Positions 48,501 to 58,075 of a DNA stretch of 64,000 nt are shown one piece after another (position 1 is the stretch's first letter; each line of letters opens with the position of its first letter). The notes under the pieces are model-generated. The model was not told the origin of the DNA. It made no database searches and saw nothing but the letters and a program-made list of their open reading frames with translations. The translations under genes and the position numbers were made by a program. The DNA lies in NCBI RefSeq assembly GCF_003026455.1, contig NZ_PYMB01000003.1:248001-312000 (forward strand), given 5' to 3'. Origin of the DNA: Photobacterium rosenbergii (GTDB lineage Bacteria > Pseudomonadota > Gammaproteobacteria > Enterobacterales > Vibrionaceae).

Positions 48501-48896
48501 ATGAGTGACCACGAAATAGACGCTTCTGTCTTAATCGGGAGCCTAAAAACAGAGTACAAAACCATCGAGGCGATGGTGAAGATTTACTGCAAGGATCATC
48601 ATGGAACAAATGGGCTGTGTGAAGAGTGCGTCGACTTTTTACACTATGCGCTGACAAAGCTCGACCGCTGCCCCTACGGCGAAGGAAAACCCACCTGCAA
48701 ATTATGCCCAATCCATTGCTACAAAGCGGATTATAAAGAGCGTTCCCGAATCATCATGCGCTATAGCGGACCCAAAATGCTCATCCACCACCCTATCCTT
48801 GCTGTCCGGCATTTAGTCGCAGGCAAGAAGCCGGTACCGGTAAAACCAGCACCGAATGCTTCCAACAGGCACAAACGTAAGCTCAATCAGCAATAG
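48501..48896 (+). CDS. ygbA: YgbA-type nitrous-oxide-stimulated promoter family protein
   Basis: A 131-residue protein of the YgbA family, induced by nitric oxide through NsrR in enterics and implicated in recovery from nitrosative stress. MVKIYCKDHHG, LCEECVDFLHYAL, CPYGEGKPTCKLCPIHCYK and IMRYSGPKML are family signatures; the conserved Cys suggest metal or cluster binding. The second ATG (48501) has AAGAG at good spacing, while the first (48495) has it only 2 nt away. It ends 4 bp from a convergent lipoprotein gene. Confidence 0.88.
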   Translation: MSDHEIDASVLIGSLKTEYKTIEAMVKIYCKDHHGTNGLCEECVDFLHYALTKLDRCPYGEGKPTCKLCPIHCYKADYKERSRIIMRYSGPKMLIHHPILAVRHLVAGKKPVPVKPAPNASNRHKRKLNQQ

Positions 48897-48900
48897 CCTA

Positions 48901-49263
48901 TTAATTTCTGTAGTAATCGACAACTTGAATCGTGCTTGGTGGATTGTTGGCTTCCAATGATAGCTGAAAGCTTTTTCCGCCCTGCATTTCGACAGTCGAA
49001 CCTCCACGCCCGGTCACGCTGACTCCCTCAATCTTGTCAAAGGAGCGGGATTCGCTGTAATGCATCGTCACGGTCAGATCGACGTCTTTGTTGGACGACA
49101 GTTCAAATTGGCAGATACCGGTTAGACAGTAAACATCCAGGTTACCATCGTGATAGCTGACGTTATCAACATTCTTTAGCGGCTGGGCGGTGATTTTTAG
49201 CTCTTCGCCACACCCAGTCAACATCACCGCGCCAAAGGCGACGGCCAGTAGGTATTTCTTCAC
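48901..49263 (-). CDS. Predicted lipoprotein of unknown function
   Basis: A 120-residue lipoprotein: signal MKKYLLAVAFGAVMLTGC with lipobox LTGC (Cys18) anchoring it, and Gly/Glu after the Cys favouring the outer membrane. The mature part is beta-rich with a Cys pair (DVYCLTGICQF). GTG start with GGAGG just upstream. Convergent with ygbA, with a 4-bp gap and no terminator between. Confidence 0.75.
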   Translation of the reverse strand: MKKYLLAVAFGAVMLTGCGEELKITAQPLKNVDNVSYHDGNLDVYCLTGICQFELSSNKDVDLTVTMHYSESRSFDKIEGVSVTGRGGSTVEMQGGKSFQLSLEANNPPSTIQVVDYYRN

Positions 49264-49405
49264 ACACCCTCCATTATCTCGTGTGTTTTCATACGGTAAA
49301 TATCACACCAATTGGCCGGGGAGTACAAGTGCCAAGTTCATAATCAACGATTATTCAACGGTCATCTGTCCTATCACCTTCATGGGTTAGCACATCAACA
49401 TAAAA

Positions 49406-49430
49406 AAGCGCCAGCTTAATGCTGGCGCTT
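49406..49430 (-). terminator. Terminator of the MFS transporter gene
   Basis: AAGCGCCAGC / GCTGGCGCTT stem (49406-49415, 49421-49430), TTAAT loop, with A-run on the left giving the U-run in leftward reading. Confidence 0.9.
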
Positions 49431-49457
49431 CAAGGTTACTGATAACTATTGGAAGGA

Positions 49458-50966
49458 TTAATGCTGAGGAGTCAGTGACTTCGTCTCTTCTTCCTTCTCC
49501 AGTTCCTCACCTTTACGGATCAGCTTGGTGATCACTTTAGACAAAGCAAGGGTAACGAAAGCCATGACTACCGCAAACACCGCAAGATTGAAGAAATAAC
49601 CCGCGTAGACGTTTTCGATGATCTCTTGGGTCAGTTCAACATCTTTTGGTAATGCGATACGGGTTGAGATAACAGCCGCAAAAATACCACTGAGTGACAA
49701 GGCAACCGAACGCAATCCCATAGAGAAAGCGGACAGGTAACGTGGCACCATTTCAAAAATAAACCCGGCACCCAATGCACCCACAATCAACTCAGCCAGT
49801 GATTGGAAGAAATGCACCCATAGGATCCAGTCAGCAGAGATCTTGCCACTTTCACCGACGAAATTAGTCGACAGCCCAAGCAAGGAGAATGCAATTGCGC
49901 TGAACATGAACGCTGCGGCAAACTTCGTCGGGATTGACGGAGAAAAGCCTTTCTTCTCTAGCCAGTCGTAGACAAAAATCACTGGGCCACCCAAGACAAA
50001 ACACCATAGTGGATTGAAGGCAGCATTTGATTCAGGACGGATAGGGATCAGGCCGAATAGGTGATCACCCATTAGGTTTATCGCATAGATGTTCATTGAG
50101 GTTAGCATCTGACCGTAGTAGAAATAGAACACGATCATGATGAAGATAAGGATCAATACCCCACACATTTTGTATTTGAATGCCGTGGTCGCGCGGGTAA
50201 TTTCAAAGATGAAATAACCAATCGCACCTACACCCAATGCGTAAAGCAGGTATTTACCTTCATCTAGGTTGGAGAATACCCAAAATACCAAGCCTAGCAT
50301 TACCGCTGAGCCCACGACGAATGCCCCCCACACTTTCATCGGTACAGGACGGCGGTCAATATCGTTACCTACCTGCGTGAATCGATCACGGAACAGGACA
50401 AACAAAACAAGCGTGATAGACATTAACCCAGATGCAATATAGAAGTTCCCTTTATAGGCAAGGAAAGCCACCATAAACGGGAACAGGTACTTTGAAGAAA
50501 ATGACCCGAGGTTGTTGATCGAATAGTTGATGGTCAAGCCCTGCTGGAAAGACTCCCGGTTATCTGCTGAATATGAATTACCTAACAGTACCGTCGGGCT
50601 CGTTGCAGAAAGCCCCCGCGCATAACCGATAAGGGCTATCGCAAAGATACTCAACGGAACATTAAGCGTGCTTGCCCCCATACCAAGGATGAAAAAGCCA
50701 ATTGTGTAAACGGTGTAACCAATATAAACCGCCCTGAACGAGCCAATATACCGGTCAGCAACGAAGCCACCTACCGCTGAAAAAACAGGCCCGACAGCCC
50801 CGAATGCCCCCATCATCATGATGGTTTCAGCTTCACTATAATTTAGCTCTTCGAGGAAAAAACGGGTAAGAAGAACATAGGTGCCATAGAATGCAGCGCC
50901 CCAAAGAAACTGCCTGAAGATAAGAACTCTAGCAATGAAAGGGAATCTAGAATTTGCGTCTTGCAT
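49458..50966 (-). CDS. MFS transporter of the POT/peptide type
   Basis: An inner-membrane transporter of 502 residues with about 12-14 helices. FRQFLWGAAFYGTYVLLTRFF and GGFVADRYIGSFRAVYIGYTVYTIGF resemble the start of proton-dependent oligopeptide transporters, but the usual ExxERFxYY motif is not intact, so di/tripeptide uptake is uncertain. AAAGGAG precedes the ATG. Monocistronic with its own terminator. Confidence 0.78.
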   Translation of the reverse strand: MQDANSRFPFIARVLIFRQFLWGAAFYGTYVLLTRFFLEELNYSEAETIMMMGAFGAVGPVFSAVGGFVADRYIGSFRAVYIGYTVYTIGFFILGMGASTLNVPLSIFAIALIGYARGLSATSPTVLLGNSYSADNRESFQQGLTINYSINNLGSFSSKYLFPFMVAFLAYKGNFYIASGLMSITLVLFVLFRDRFTQVGNDIDRRPVPMKVWGAFVVGSAVMLGLVFWVFSNLDEGKYLLYALGVGAIGYFIFEITRATTAFKYKMCGVLILIFIMIVFYFYYGQMLTSMNIYAINLMGDHLFGLIPIRPESNAAFNPLWCFVLGGPVIFVYDWLEKKGFSPSIPTKFAAAFMFSAIAFSLLGLSTNFVGESGKISADWILWVHFFQSLAELIVGALGAGFIFEMVPRYLSAFSMGLRSVALSLSGIFAAVISTRIALPKDVELTQEIIENVYAGYFFNLAVFAVVMAFVTLALSKVITKLIRKGEELEKEEETKSLTPQH

Positions 50967-51385
50967 ATTATACTCCTTTAATATTATGCGCTACCTAAAC
51001 TAGCAATTTACAACTGATAATTTCATGATCAACAGCAACTTATTCAACAAATCACCTATGGATAATGCATTTTTTTGCATATATGTGATATTGATATAAA
51101 AATTAACAGTAAAGCACTGATAAAAAAGAAGAATAATAATCAACCCGTCAAACTTAAACCCGATTAAAACCCAAATTTGTATGATGAATATTGTATTTTA
51201 ATTACTTCCTGTTTATTTATTAACCAAAGCAGCTCTAAGAATTAGAATTAATAATCCTATTTCGTTAAGCAGAATAAAAAATGGCTAGCGAATACTAGCC
51301 ATTTATAGAGTGATAAAAAGGAAGAAGTTTAGATACTCAAGCCGAGCAGCGTATCCATAACCCTGCTCTATACAAACTTAATTCA
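50967..51385. other. AT-rich gap upstream of the MFS gene
   Basis: 419 bp, very AT-rich. It holds the MFS promoter, an inverted repeat ATGCA-N6-TGCAT at 51065-51080, and the terminator of the GNAT gene at 51279-51304. No ORF with a ribosome site. Confidence 0.5.
51279..51304 (-). terminator. GNAT gene terminator
   Basis: AAATGGCTAG / CTAGCCATTT stem with CGAATA loop and A-run on the left. Confidence 0.82.
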
Positions 51386-51895
51386 TTACTGCAGTTGCTT
51401 ATAAAACAGTAATGTCGCATCTAAATTGCCAGTCGCACTGATCGCAAATGCAGGAATTTCACCAGCAAATTGGAAGCCCATCGCGGAATATAGTTTAGAC
51501 GCCACATCACCCTTACGGGTATCCAACACTAATAGGCTCCGACCCAATTTTACTGCAGCATTTTCAGCTGCAACCATTAAAGCCCTACCACACCCTTTAC
51601 CTCTTTGTTGTGGAAGCACCATTAACTTTTCGATTTCTGCCCGGTGGATCCCATTGGCTTTTTGGCATAAAGCCAATTGCACTACGCCCACCAGCTTGTC
51701 GCTTTCTCTAGCAATAAATAGACGTCGCTCCCCTTTAGTGAGCTCGTCTTCAACATGATGCCAATAAGAAATGGCTTCCACTTTCTTTAAAGGGGGTAAA
51801 AAACCGATCGATGCGCCCTCGTTAACACATTCAATCAATAACTCAATCAGCCCTTGCTCAACATCTGCAGTCGTGACGATTTCCTGAACATCCAT
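51386..51895 (-). CDS. GNAT-family N-acetyltransferase
   Basis: A 169-residue acetyl-CoA-dependent acetyltransferase. IEKLMVLPQQRGKGCGRALM is the pyrophosphate-binding motif A, followed by LVLDTRKGDVASKLYSAMGF. The acceptor is unknown. AAAGGAGGT lies 6 nt before the ATG at 51895, so the longer frame to 51961 is rejected. Divergent from pdxY. Confidence 0.9.
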   Translation of the reverse strand: MDVQEIVTTADVEQGLIELLIECVNEGASIGFLPPLKKVEAISYWHHVEDELTKGERRLFIARESDKLVGVVQLALCQKANGIHRAEIEKLMVLPQQRGKGCGRALMVAAENAAVKLGRSLLVLDTRKGDVASKLYSAMGFQFAGEIPAFAISATGNLDATLLFYKQLQ

Positions 51896-52052
51896 GTGAC
51901 CTCCTTTCCTCTTTATCCCAATAGGCATAAATACGCCAATAACTATCCATGCTTTCAGCACTGCAATGTAACAACTATATATTAATACATTGTGATAAAT
52001 GGTCTGTCACATTATTATCGGTGTCGTACACATACCCAACAGGATAAAAATA

Positions 52053-52907
52053 ATGAAAGGTATTCTTTCTGTTCAGTCACATGTCGTTTATGGGCACGCA
52101 GGAAATAGCTCAGCCGTTTTTCCACTTCAACGCATGGGCTTTGAAGTTTGGCCAATTCATACTGTTCAGTTCTCAAATCATACCCAATATAAAGAAGGTT
52201 GGACGGGGCGCGCTTTCGCTGCAGAAGATATCACCAGCCTAGTATCTGGTATGGAAGCGATTGGTCAGCTAGAGAACTGTGAAGCTGTACTTAGCGGCTA
52301 CCAAGGCAGTGCAGAACAGTGCCTAGCGATTCAAGACACCGTCCAGAAAGTAAAAGCGGCTAATCCGCAAGCTTTGTATGTCTGCGATCCAGTCATGGGA
52401 GCGCCAGATAAAGGCTGTATTGTCGCGCCTGGTATTGCCGAGCACCTTATTAATACTCTGATGCCAATGGCAGATATTATTGTGCCAAACCAGTTTGAGC
52501 TCAGCCAGTTTGCAGGCATGGAAATCAACTCTCTGGAAGATGCAGTAAAAGCTTGCCAGCTTGCATTGGACAAAGGCCCGAAAATGGTGCTGGTTAAACA
52601 CTTGCACAGCGTTTCAAGTGAAAAATTCTCCATGATGTTGGCAACTCAGGAAGGTTGCTGGCTAGCGCAACGCCCTCACCTTGAGTTTGACAAGCAGCCT
52701 GTTGGCGTTGGCGATCTTATTTCAGCCCTATTTACCGGTCAGTACCTAGCTAAAGGTAGCGCCAAAGACGCTTTCAGCCATTGTAATGATGCGTGTTATG
52801 CCGTCCTGAAAGAAACGTCAGACCGAGGTGAATGGGAGCTACAAACCATCGCTGCACAAAATGAGATTGTTGAGCCTGCGGAGCACTTCGCGCTGGAAGC
52901 CCTGTAA
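52053..52907 (+). CDS. pdxY: Pyridoxal kinase PdxY
   Basis: It phosphorylates pyridoxal to PLP in vitamin B6 salvage. [48 protein letters not shown] and [13 protein letters not shown] cover the ribokinase-fold substrate, ATP and anion-hole sites. 284 residues (E. coli 287). CAGGA supports the ATG at 52053. It lies convergent with scrC, and a PLP enzyme (ScrA) is in the next operon, though the link is only positional. Confidence 0.95.
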   Translation: MKGILSVQSHVVYGHAGNSSAVFPLQRMGFEVWPIHTVQFSNHTQYKEGWTGRAFAAEDITSLVSGMEAIGQLENCEAVLSGYQGSAEQCLAIQDTVQKVKAANPQALYVCDPVMGAPDKGCIVAPGIAEHLINTLMPMADIIVPNQFELSQFAGMEINSLEDAVKACQLALDKGPKMVLVKHLHSVSSEKFSMMLATQEGCWLAQRPHLEFDKQPVGVGDLISALFTGQYLAKGSAKDAFSHCNDACYAVLKETSDRGEWELQTIAAQNEIVEPAEHFALEAL

Positions 52908-52933
52908 TCACTGGCTAATACCCTCTAAAAATT

Positions 52934-52966
52934 AAACGCAGAGTGAATCCCATTTCCTCTGCGTTT
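52934..52966. terminator. Bidirectional terminator between pdxY and scrC
   Basis: AAACGCAGAG / CTCTGCGTTT stem, 13-nt loop; A/T tracts on both sides. Confidence 0.85.
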
Positions 52967-52993
52967 ATTGGGTTATACCGTTACTTTTCACTC

Positions 52994-55297
52994 TCAGGCA
53001 ACAGATTGCGGTACCCGATTTTTAGACAAAAGCCGTTCAAACAGTTTAGCTGGAAGTGGCTTACTGAAGTAATACCCCTGCCCGTAATCACACTCTTTCT
53101 CCAAAAGGAAATCTGTATGCCAGCGGGTCTCTACCCCCTCGGCAACAACATGGATATTCAACGCTTTCGCCATCGCAATAATGGCACCGACTAGTTCTCG
53201 GTTAGGTTCATTTTGATCAATATCTATCAAAAATGACCGGTCAATTTTTAACTTATCGAAAGGAAACTTTTGCAGATAGCTCAGTGCTGAATACCCCGTA
53301 CCAAAGTCATCAATCGTCAACTCTACTCCCTGCTTTCTTAGGTTATTTAGCAGAGTAATGACATCTTGCGTATGGTTAAACAGCAAACTTTCCGTCACTT
53401 CAATGTCTAGCCTGTTCGCTGGTAAACCTGATGAACGTAAACCTTGTTGAATTTGGTCGAATAGCTTCTCGCAATACCTAAATTGCACACTCGAGAAGTT
53501 AATAGAGATCTTGATAGGGATAATGGATTGCCAACGAGCAGCTTGGTGGCATGCTTGATTGATGGCGATCTCACCCAGTTTATGGATCAAACCATTCTTC
53601 TCAGCTAATGGGATAAACTCTTCGGGAGAGATAAAGCCTAGTTTTTCATCATTCCAGCGCATCAAGGCTTCTGCCCCTACAATCTGGTTCGTTTCCAAAT
53701 CAAAGATAGGCTGATAATGCATTTCTATATTATTGTTACTAATGGCCTGACGCAGACGCCCATCTAAATCCAGGGAACGTTGAGTATCCGTCAGCATACT
53801 GTCTTCATAAAACCGATACGCATTCCGTCCATCTTGCTTAACCCGATACATCGCGGTATCTGCTGCTGCCAAAAGCTGGTGGGTATTGTCTCCATCCTGA
53901 GGATAGACAGACATACCAATACTGGTGGTAATAAAGAACTCTTGGTTATTCCAAATAAACGGGCGCTCAAATAATGATAAAATTGACGATGATAATGACT
54001 GGGCAAATTGTTCATCACTGAGCTCAGGAATTATAAGCAAAAACTCATCCCCCCCTAAACGAGCTAATACGCTTGATCCCCTCAGCACCGAAAGCAGACG
54101 TTGACTACTTTCCGTAAGAATATAATCGCCTGCTAAGTGACCTAACGTGTCATTAATCTGCTTAAAATTATCCAGATCAATGAACATGACTAGCACCTTG
54201 GTATCGGTTGCTATCGCATTGGCTATAACGAGTTCTAACTGCTCGTTGCCGAACTTACGGTTAGGTAAGCCTGTTAAAGCATCATGAGAAGCTTGATAAG
54301 CTAATTTTCGCTCAGATAGTTTTCTTCGATCAATCTCTTCAACTAGCCTTTCATTTTGAACAGCCAGTACCCTTTGCTGTTTGTGGGACTCTTCAAATTT
54401 CGTTTTTAATATAATGTTGGCATTATTAATATTAAAAGTATAAAACAAGCCAATAATCACCGGCACTGCCAAAAACGAAATACCGACAACAAACCAACCA
54501 GATGTAAAAATATCTTTTTCATTAATTGGAGAAAACCACCCTTGTAGTTGATATGGTGTGTTTTCAATCGGCAACTCATAGAAAATAATATTTGAATTTT
54601 CAAAAGGATCATCTTTTATCGAGTTCCAAACCAAAATATCATCAGCACCCGTCGATAGCAGCATTTTACTTCTACTACCTTCATACTCTTGGGCCGTTAA
54701 CTGCTCAATAATCACCGTTGTATTGATATCAGCGATCAAATAAGCCACAGGACGACCTGAGTAATATACCGTTTTGAATATTTCACTGTGGGGCTGCTCA
54801 AGGTCATGGCGGGTATGTAACACATGGGTCTCTTCGGATATATCTTCGAATCGCGTTACATCAACGTGTAAACTGATTTTATCAGCGGTATCAACAATTA
54901 CCGTTCCATCATAACTTGCCAATATAAACCGTTTATATACCGGAATTTTGTTAATTAGCTTATTTCTAACCAGTTGATTAAGCTCATGATCAAGCGTCAT
55001 CAAACTGGCCCCAAGCCCATACTCCATCGACATGCCCGACGCTAAGTTGGCAAAGAAAGTTGTCATTGCACGGCTTGTGGTAAAATCTGAAACTTCTTCA
55101 CTCGATACACTATAGAAGTACTCAAGCATACTGGCATAGCTCTGTACTTTAAGTGTTAACTCACGATGCTGGGACTCTTTCAACCTTGTTTGGCCAAGGT
55201 TGGTCACTGCCAAAATCAATATCAGATATGCCGCCAGAAGTACTGCGGCAAGAATGATAAGGTTACTACTTGACAGTTTTTCAATCCATTTCTTCAT
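52994..55297 (-). CDS. scrC: ScrC-like transmembrane GGDEF-EAL protein
   Basis: A c-di-GMP enzyme of 767 residues. TM1 is about 12-34; a periplasmic domain spans about 35-264; TM2 is about 266-290; then coiled coil, GGDEF (GGDEF intact at 415-419) and EAL (GAEAL, Glu543; DDFGTGYS, KIDRSF, VAEGVET). The inhibitory I-site before GGDEF reads RGSS (406-409) instead of RxxD. In V. parahaemolyticus ScrC switches from synthesis to degradation of c-di-GMP when ScrA and ScrB are active. Its ATG overlaps the scrB stop (ATGA), so the two are translationally coupled. Confidence 0.88.
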   Translation of the reverse strand: MKKWIEKLSSSNLIILAAVLLAAYLILILAVTNLGQTRLKESQHRELTLKVQSYASMLEYFYSVSSEEVSDFTTSRAMTTFFANLASGMSMEYGLGASLMTLDHELNQLVRNKLINKIPVYKRFILASYDGTVIVDTADKISLHVDVTRFEDISEETHVLHTRHDLEQPHSEIFKTVYYSGRPVAYLIADINTTVIIEQLTAQEYEGSRSKMLLSTGADDILVWNSIKDDPFENSNIIFYELPIENTPYQLQGWFSPINEKDIFTSGWFVVGISFLAVPVIIGLFYTFNINNANIILKTKFEESHKQQRVLAVQNERLVEEIDRRKLSERKLAYQASHDALTGLPNRKFGNEQLELVIANAIATDTKVLVMFIDLDNFKQINDTLGHLAGDYILTESSQRLLSVLRGSSVLARLGGDEFLLIIPELSDEQFAQSLSSSILSLFERPFIWNNQEFFITTSIGMSVYPQDGDNTHQLLAAADTAMYRVKQDGRNAYRFYEDSMLTDTQRSLDLDGRLRQAISNNNIEMHYQPIFDLETNQIVGAEALMRWNDEKLGFISPEEFIPLAEKNGLIHKLGEIAINQACHQAARWQSIIPIKISINFSSVQFRYCEKLFDQIQQGLRSSGLPANRLDIEVTESLLFNHTQDVITLLNNLRKQGVELTIDDFGTGYSALSYLQKFPFDKLKIDRSFLIDIDQNEPNRELVGAIIAMAKALNIHVVAEGVETRWHTDFLLEKECDYGQGYYFSKPLPAKLFERLLSKNRVPQSVA

Positions 55298-56232
55298 AAA
55301 TCAGTTTCATTGCTCTTAGTAAAGTAGTCGCCATAAAAATAAAAGACTGACGGATAATGCTTTTCTATAAGCTTCTGATATGTCCCATCATTTCTAATCT
55401 TAGTTAAGTATTGATTAAATGCATGACGTAAATCGGGGCTAGTTTTCCTAAAAGCTGCAGCCATACGTTGATCTTGTGAGACCGGTCCAATAACTTTGAT
55501 CTCACCAGGCCACTTTTCTAAAGCAATTAATGTATCTGCCACATCCAATAACGTGGTTTCTGCATCGTTATTTAATATGGCCGGAACCATTTCGTTCAGT
55601 TTGCGCCCGGGCTCAGGCAGGATGATATTCGCACCTGTGTCATACAGGTTATACAAATTAGGATCGAGGCAAGAATGCTCCATCGCCAAAACGTCTTTAT
55701 TATTTATTAAGCTTTTTACGATATTAATATCTTTATTTACATCACCTGTTGGTTTTATTGGCTGCAAAGGGGAATCGGCCCGTGCAACCAACCAAACAGC
55801 TGAGGGAAAATAGTCAGCGGAAAAATCTACGATCTCTTCACGCCAATCGAGCACTGTCGCACCATTAGCAATGATATCACCCTCAACCTGAGTTTGTTCG
55901 CCCCATACAAACTCATTATTTGCATAGAAGGTATTTTGGCCCGTCAATTTTCCGACAACATTGTTCCACTCGGCAGGTACATACTCGTATTTAACCCCTA
56001 TTGACGAGGCAAACCCTTTAACCAGTTCAACATCCAATCCGCTTAGTGACTCGAAATCATCCGTTTTGATATAAGAGACAAAATTTGCGTAAGGGACACC
56101 AATATGACGTAAAACACCCCTTTCTTTGATCTCAGCGAGATCATCAGCGTTCACGGTTGTGCTGACCAGTAAACCTGTTCCCATCAATACAGTCGCAGCC
56201 AATGCATGTGTCAGTTGTTTTGCTTTTTTCAT
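55294..56232 (-). CDS. scrB: ScrB-like periplasmic solute-binding protein
   Basis: A periplasmic binding protein of 312 residues in the amino-acid-binding (SBP bac 3) family. Signal peptide about 1-29; then LAEIKERGVLRHIGVPYANFVSY, GLDVELVKGFASSIGVKYEYVP, and the tail FNQYLTKIRNDGTYQKLIEKHYP. No ABC permease is nearby; instead it is fused by ATGA overlap to a GGDEF-EAL gene, the ScrB/ScrC layout. Expected to present the S-signal to ScrC. GAGAGG precedes the ATG; 62 bp separate it from scrA, with a weak hairpin at 56265-56286. Confidence 0.88.
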   Translation of the reverse strand: MKKAKQLTHALAATVLMGTGLLVSTTVNADDLAEIKERGVLRHIGVPYANFVSYIKTDDFESLSGLDVELVKGFASSIGVKYEYVPAEWNNVVGKLTGQNTFYANNEFVWGEQTQVEGDIIANGATVLDWREEIVDFSADYFPSAVWLVARADSPLQPIKPTGDVNKDINIVKSLINNKDVLAMEHSCLDPNLYNLYDTGANIILPEPGRKLNEMVPAILNNDAETTLLDVADTLIALEKWPGEIKVIGPVSQDQRMAAAFRKTSPDLRHAFNQYLTKIRNDGTYQKLIEKHYPSVFYFYGDYFTKSNETDL

Positions 56233-56294
56233 CTATTCAGCCTCTCATCCATGAAATGCGAAATACGCCCAACTAAAGCCGGGCGTTGATTTGA

Positions 56295-57704
56295 TTAAGC
56301 CATTTGTGCGTAAAGGTGCTCAATCGCCTTTACAAGTCCTTTTACATCTTTTTCATTGTGGAAGAGATGCGTAGAGATACGCAATGCATACGTTGAAGCC
56401 GCGTCATCTTTGTATAGTTTGAAGTCAGTAGTACGGATGATGTAGCCGTAGTCTTCTCGCAACCTATCTCTAAATTCGGTTAGCAACTCACCATCACTGA
56501 CATTGAACGGGAATGGGTTGAATGTGGTCAAGCCGCTGTCGAGACCTTCTACATCGGGTGAAAATATAAGCGCTTGAGGTAACGCTTTACTCAGCAAGTT
56601 CTTGCAAAGTTTACTGAGAGACAATACTCGCGACTCGATACGGTCACGACCGATTTCATCCCACATCTTGCAACTGTCAGCCAACGCTTGCTTAGCCGGG
56701 TAATGGTCGTTACCTATATACTGCATCTGCAGTTGGGTACCAAGATAGTCAGCATGTGATAGCGAGGAGTTGATATACCAAAGCGGGTTTTCACACTCTG
56801 GCCAATACTCATCTAAACGGGAAGCGTTGTCGCGAACATACAAGATCCCTGTAGCCCCCGGGCCACACTGCCATTTATGACCCGAACCGGCATAGAAGTC
56901 ACAATCGATATCATGGAAATTCAGATCCATCATGCCAATGGTATGCGCTCCATCAACCAAGGTTGGTACTGAATATTTTTTCGCGAGTTTACAAATTTTC
57001 TTCGCAGGAAGGCGGGTTCCCGTCTTGTAGGTAATGTGCGAGAAGACAATCAACTTAACATTGCTATACGCATTGAGCGCTCTTCTAAACGCTTTTACGT
57101 AGTCTTGTTCGCTCACACTTTCAGTACCGGTATAAATTGGTAGCTCTACTTCAACAACCTCTACACCAAAACGCTGTTTTACAACATTCAATGGTGACGA
57201 CGCGGCAACATGCTCATGGTGTGTGGTTAAAATGACATCGCCTGGCTCAAAGTGAAGGCCATTGATAATCGAGCACATCCCATCGGTTGTATTGCGGCTC
57301 AAAATGATCTCGTGTGGTTCCGCACCAAAGCCTGCCGCGACAGATTCAACCATCTCTGAAACATACGGCCAACCACCGAACTTCCCATCCATATCCCATG
57401 GATACTTCGCGACAGTTTTATTGTTCTCATGGAAAGCTTGCAACACAGGCTTTGGCATAGAGCCTGTTGTGCCGATGTTCATGTAGGTTGAATCTTTATC
57501 AAGAATAAACTGCTGTCTAACTTCACGCCAAAACTCTTCATCACCACTTGTTAGGTTAAGTGATTGCCAATCAACTGGTTCTTCTGAAGCTGAAGCTTGG
57601 CTACTAAATACCGCACTGCCTACCCCTGCAACAGCTAGCCCTGTCGTGGTTTTCAAAAACTGTCGGCGATTAAGGTTTTTCAGATCTGACTCTGAATGAC
57701 TCAT
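56295..57704 (-). CDS. scrA: ScrA-like class-V PLP enzyme with Tat signal
   Basis: A fold-type I PLP enzyme (aminotransferase class V, near isopenicillin-N epimerase) of 469 residues. The PLP Lys is 277 (GSGHKWQCGPGATG), preceded by LVDGAHTIGMM with the cofactor Asp251. The N-terminus has a twin-arginine signal: NRRQFLKTT (Arg13-14), a hydrophobic core, and an AxA-type site near 37-40, so it should be exported folded. In V. parahaemolyticus ScrA makes the S-signal. First gene of the scrABC operon. Confidence 0.85.
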   Translation of the reverse strand: MSHSESDLKNLNRRQFLKTTTGLAVAGVGSAVFSSQASASEEPVDWQSLNLTSGDEEFWREVRQQFILDKDSTYMNIGTTGSMPKPVLQAFHENNKTVAKYPWDMDGKFGGWPYVSEMVESVAAGFGAEPHEIILSRNTTDGMCSIINGLHFEPGDVILTTHHEHVAASSPLNVVKQRFGVEVVEVELPIYTGTESVSEQDYVKAFRRALNAYSNVKLIVFSHITYKTGTRLPAKKICKLAKKYSVPTLVDGAHTIGMMDLNFHDIDCDFYAGSGHKWQCGPGATGILYVRDNASRLDEYWPECENPLWYINSSLSHADYLGTQLQMQYIGNDHYPAKQALADSCKMWDEIGRDRIESRVLSLSKLCKNLLSKALPQALIFSPDVEGLDSGLTTFNPFPFNVSDGELLTEFRDRLREDYGYIIRTTDFKLYKDDAASTYALRISTHLFHNEKDVKGLVKAIEHLYAQMA

Positions 57705-58075
57705 TTTTAACTCCCTGTGTCGTGCACTTAAAAATCGAGAACAATTAACAATTCAATCAATAAATCACAAAATATTGCTAAATGTAATTATTCTTTTCAG
57801 AAATACCGAGCAATATCAAACTATCCCTGTGCAAATACTCGATTGAATTTACAAAACAGCCATACCTAAAAGGTAATGTTCAATTTTTTGCACAACTCAA
57901 TAAACGAATAGACCAAAATTAATGGTGAGCCTAATAGATGTTTCATTTAGCCCACCTCTGCTTCCAATTTTATTCCATTATCAGCATACAAAAACGCCCT
58001 GCACAGGCAGGGCGTTAATAACACCAGTACTCCACAATTTACTATCCAGAAGTCAGTTGGTAGATAAGTTCAGTT
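57705..58075. other. Gap upstream of scrABC
   Basis: 371 bp with the scrABC promoter in its left part and the lipoprotein-gene terminator at 57993-58016. The middle is AT-rich; no ORF with a ribosome site was seen. Confidence 0.5.
57993..58016 (-). terminator. Terminator of the 58 kb lipoprotein gene
   Basis: AACGCCCTG / CAGGGCGTT stem with CACAGG loop and A-run on the left. Confidence 0.85.

Noticed and set aside
56265..56286. Hairpin between scrA and scrB as a terminator
   Set aside because: Six-bp stem with no T-run; more likely an mRNA processing or pausing element inside the operon.
52994..57704. At first sight a new sensory operon joining a PLP enzyme, a binding protein and a c-di-GMP protein
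   Set aside because: The composition and order match the known scrABC system, so it is reported as that with only the Tat signal flagged as unusual.
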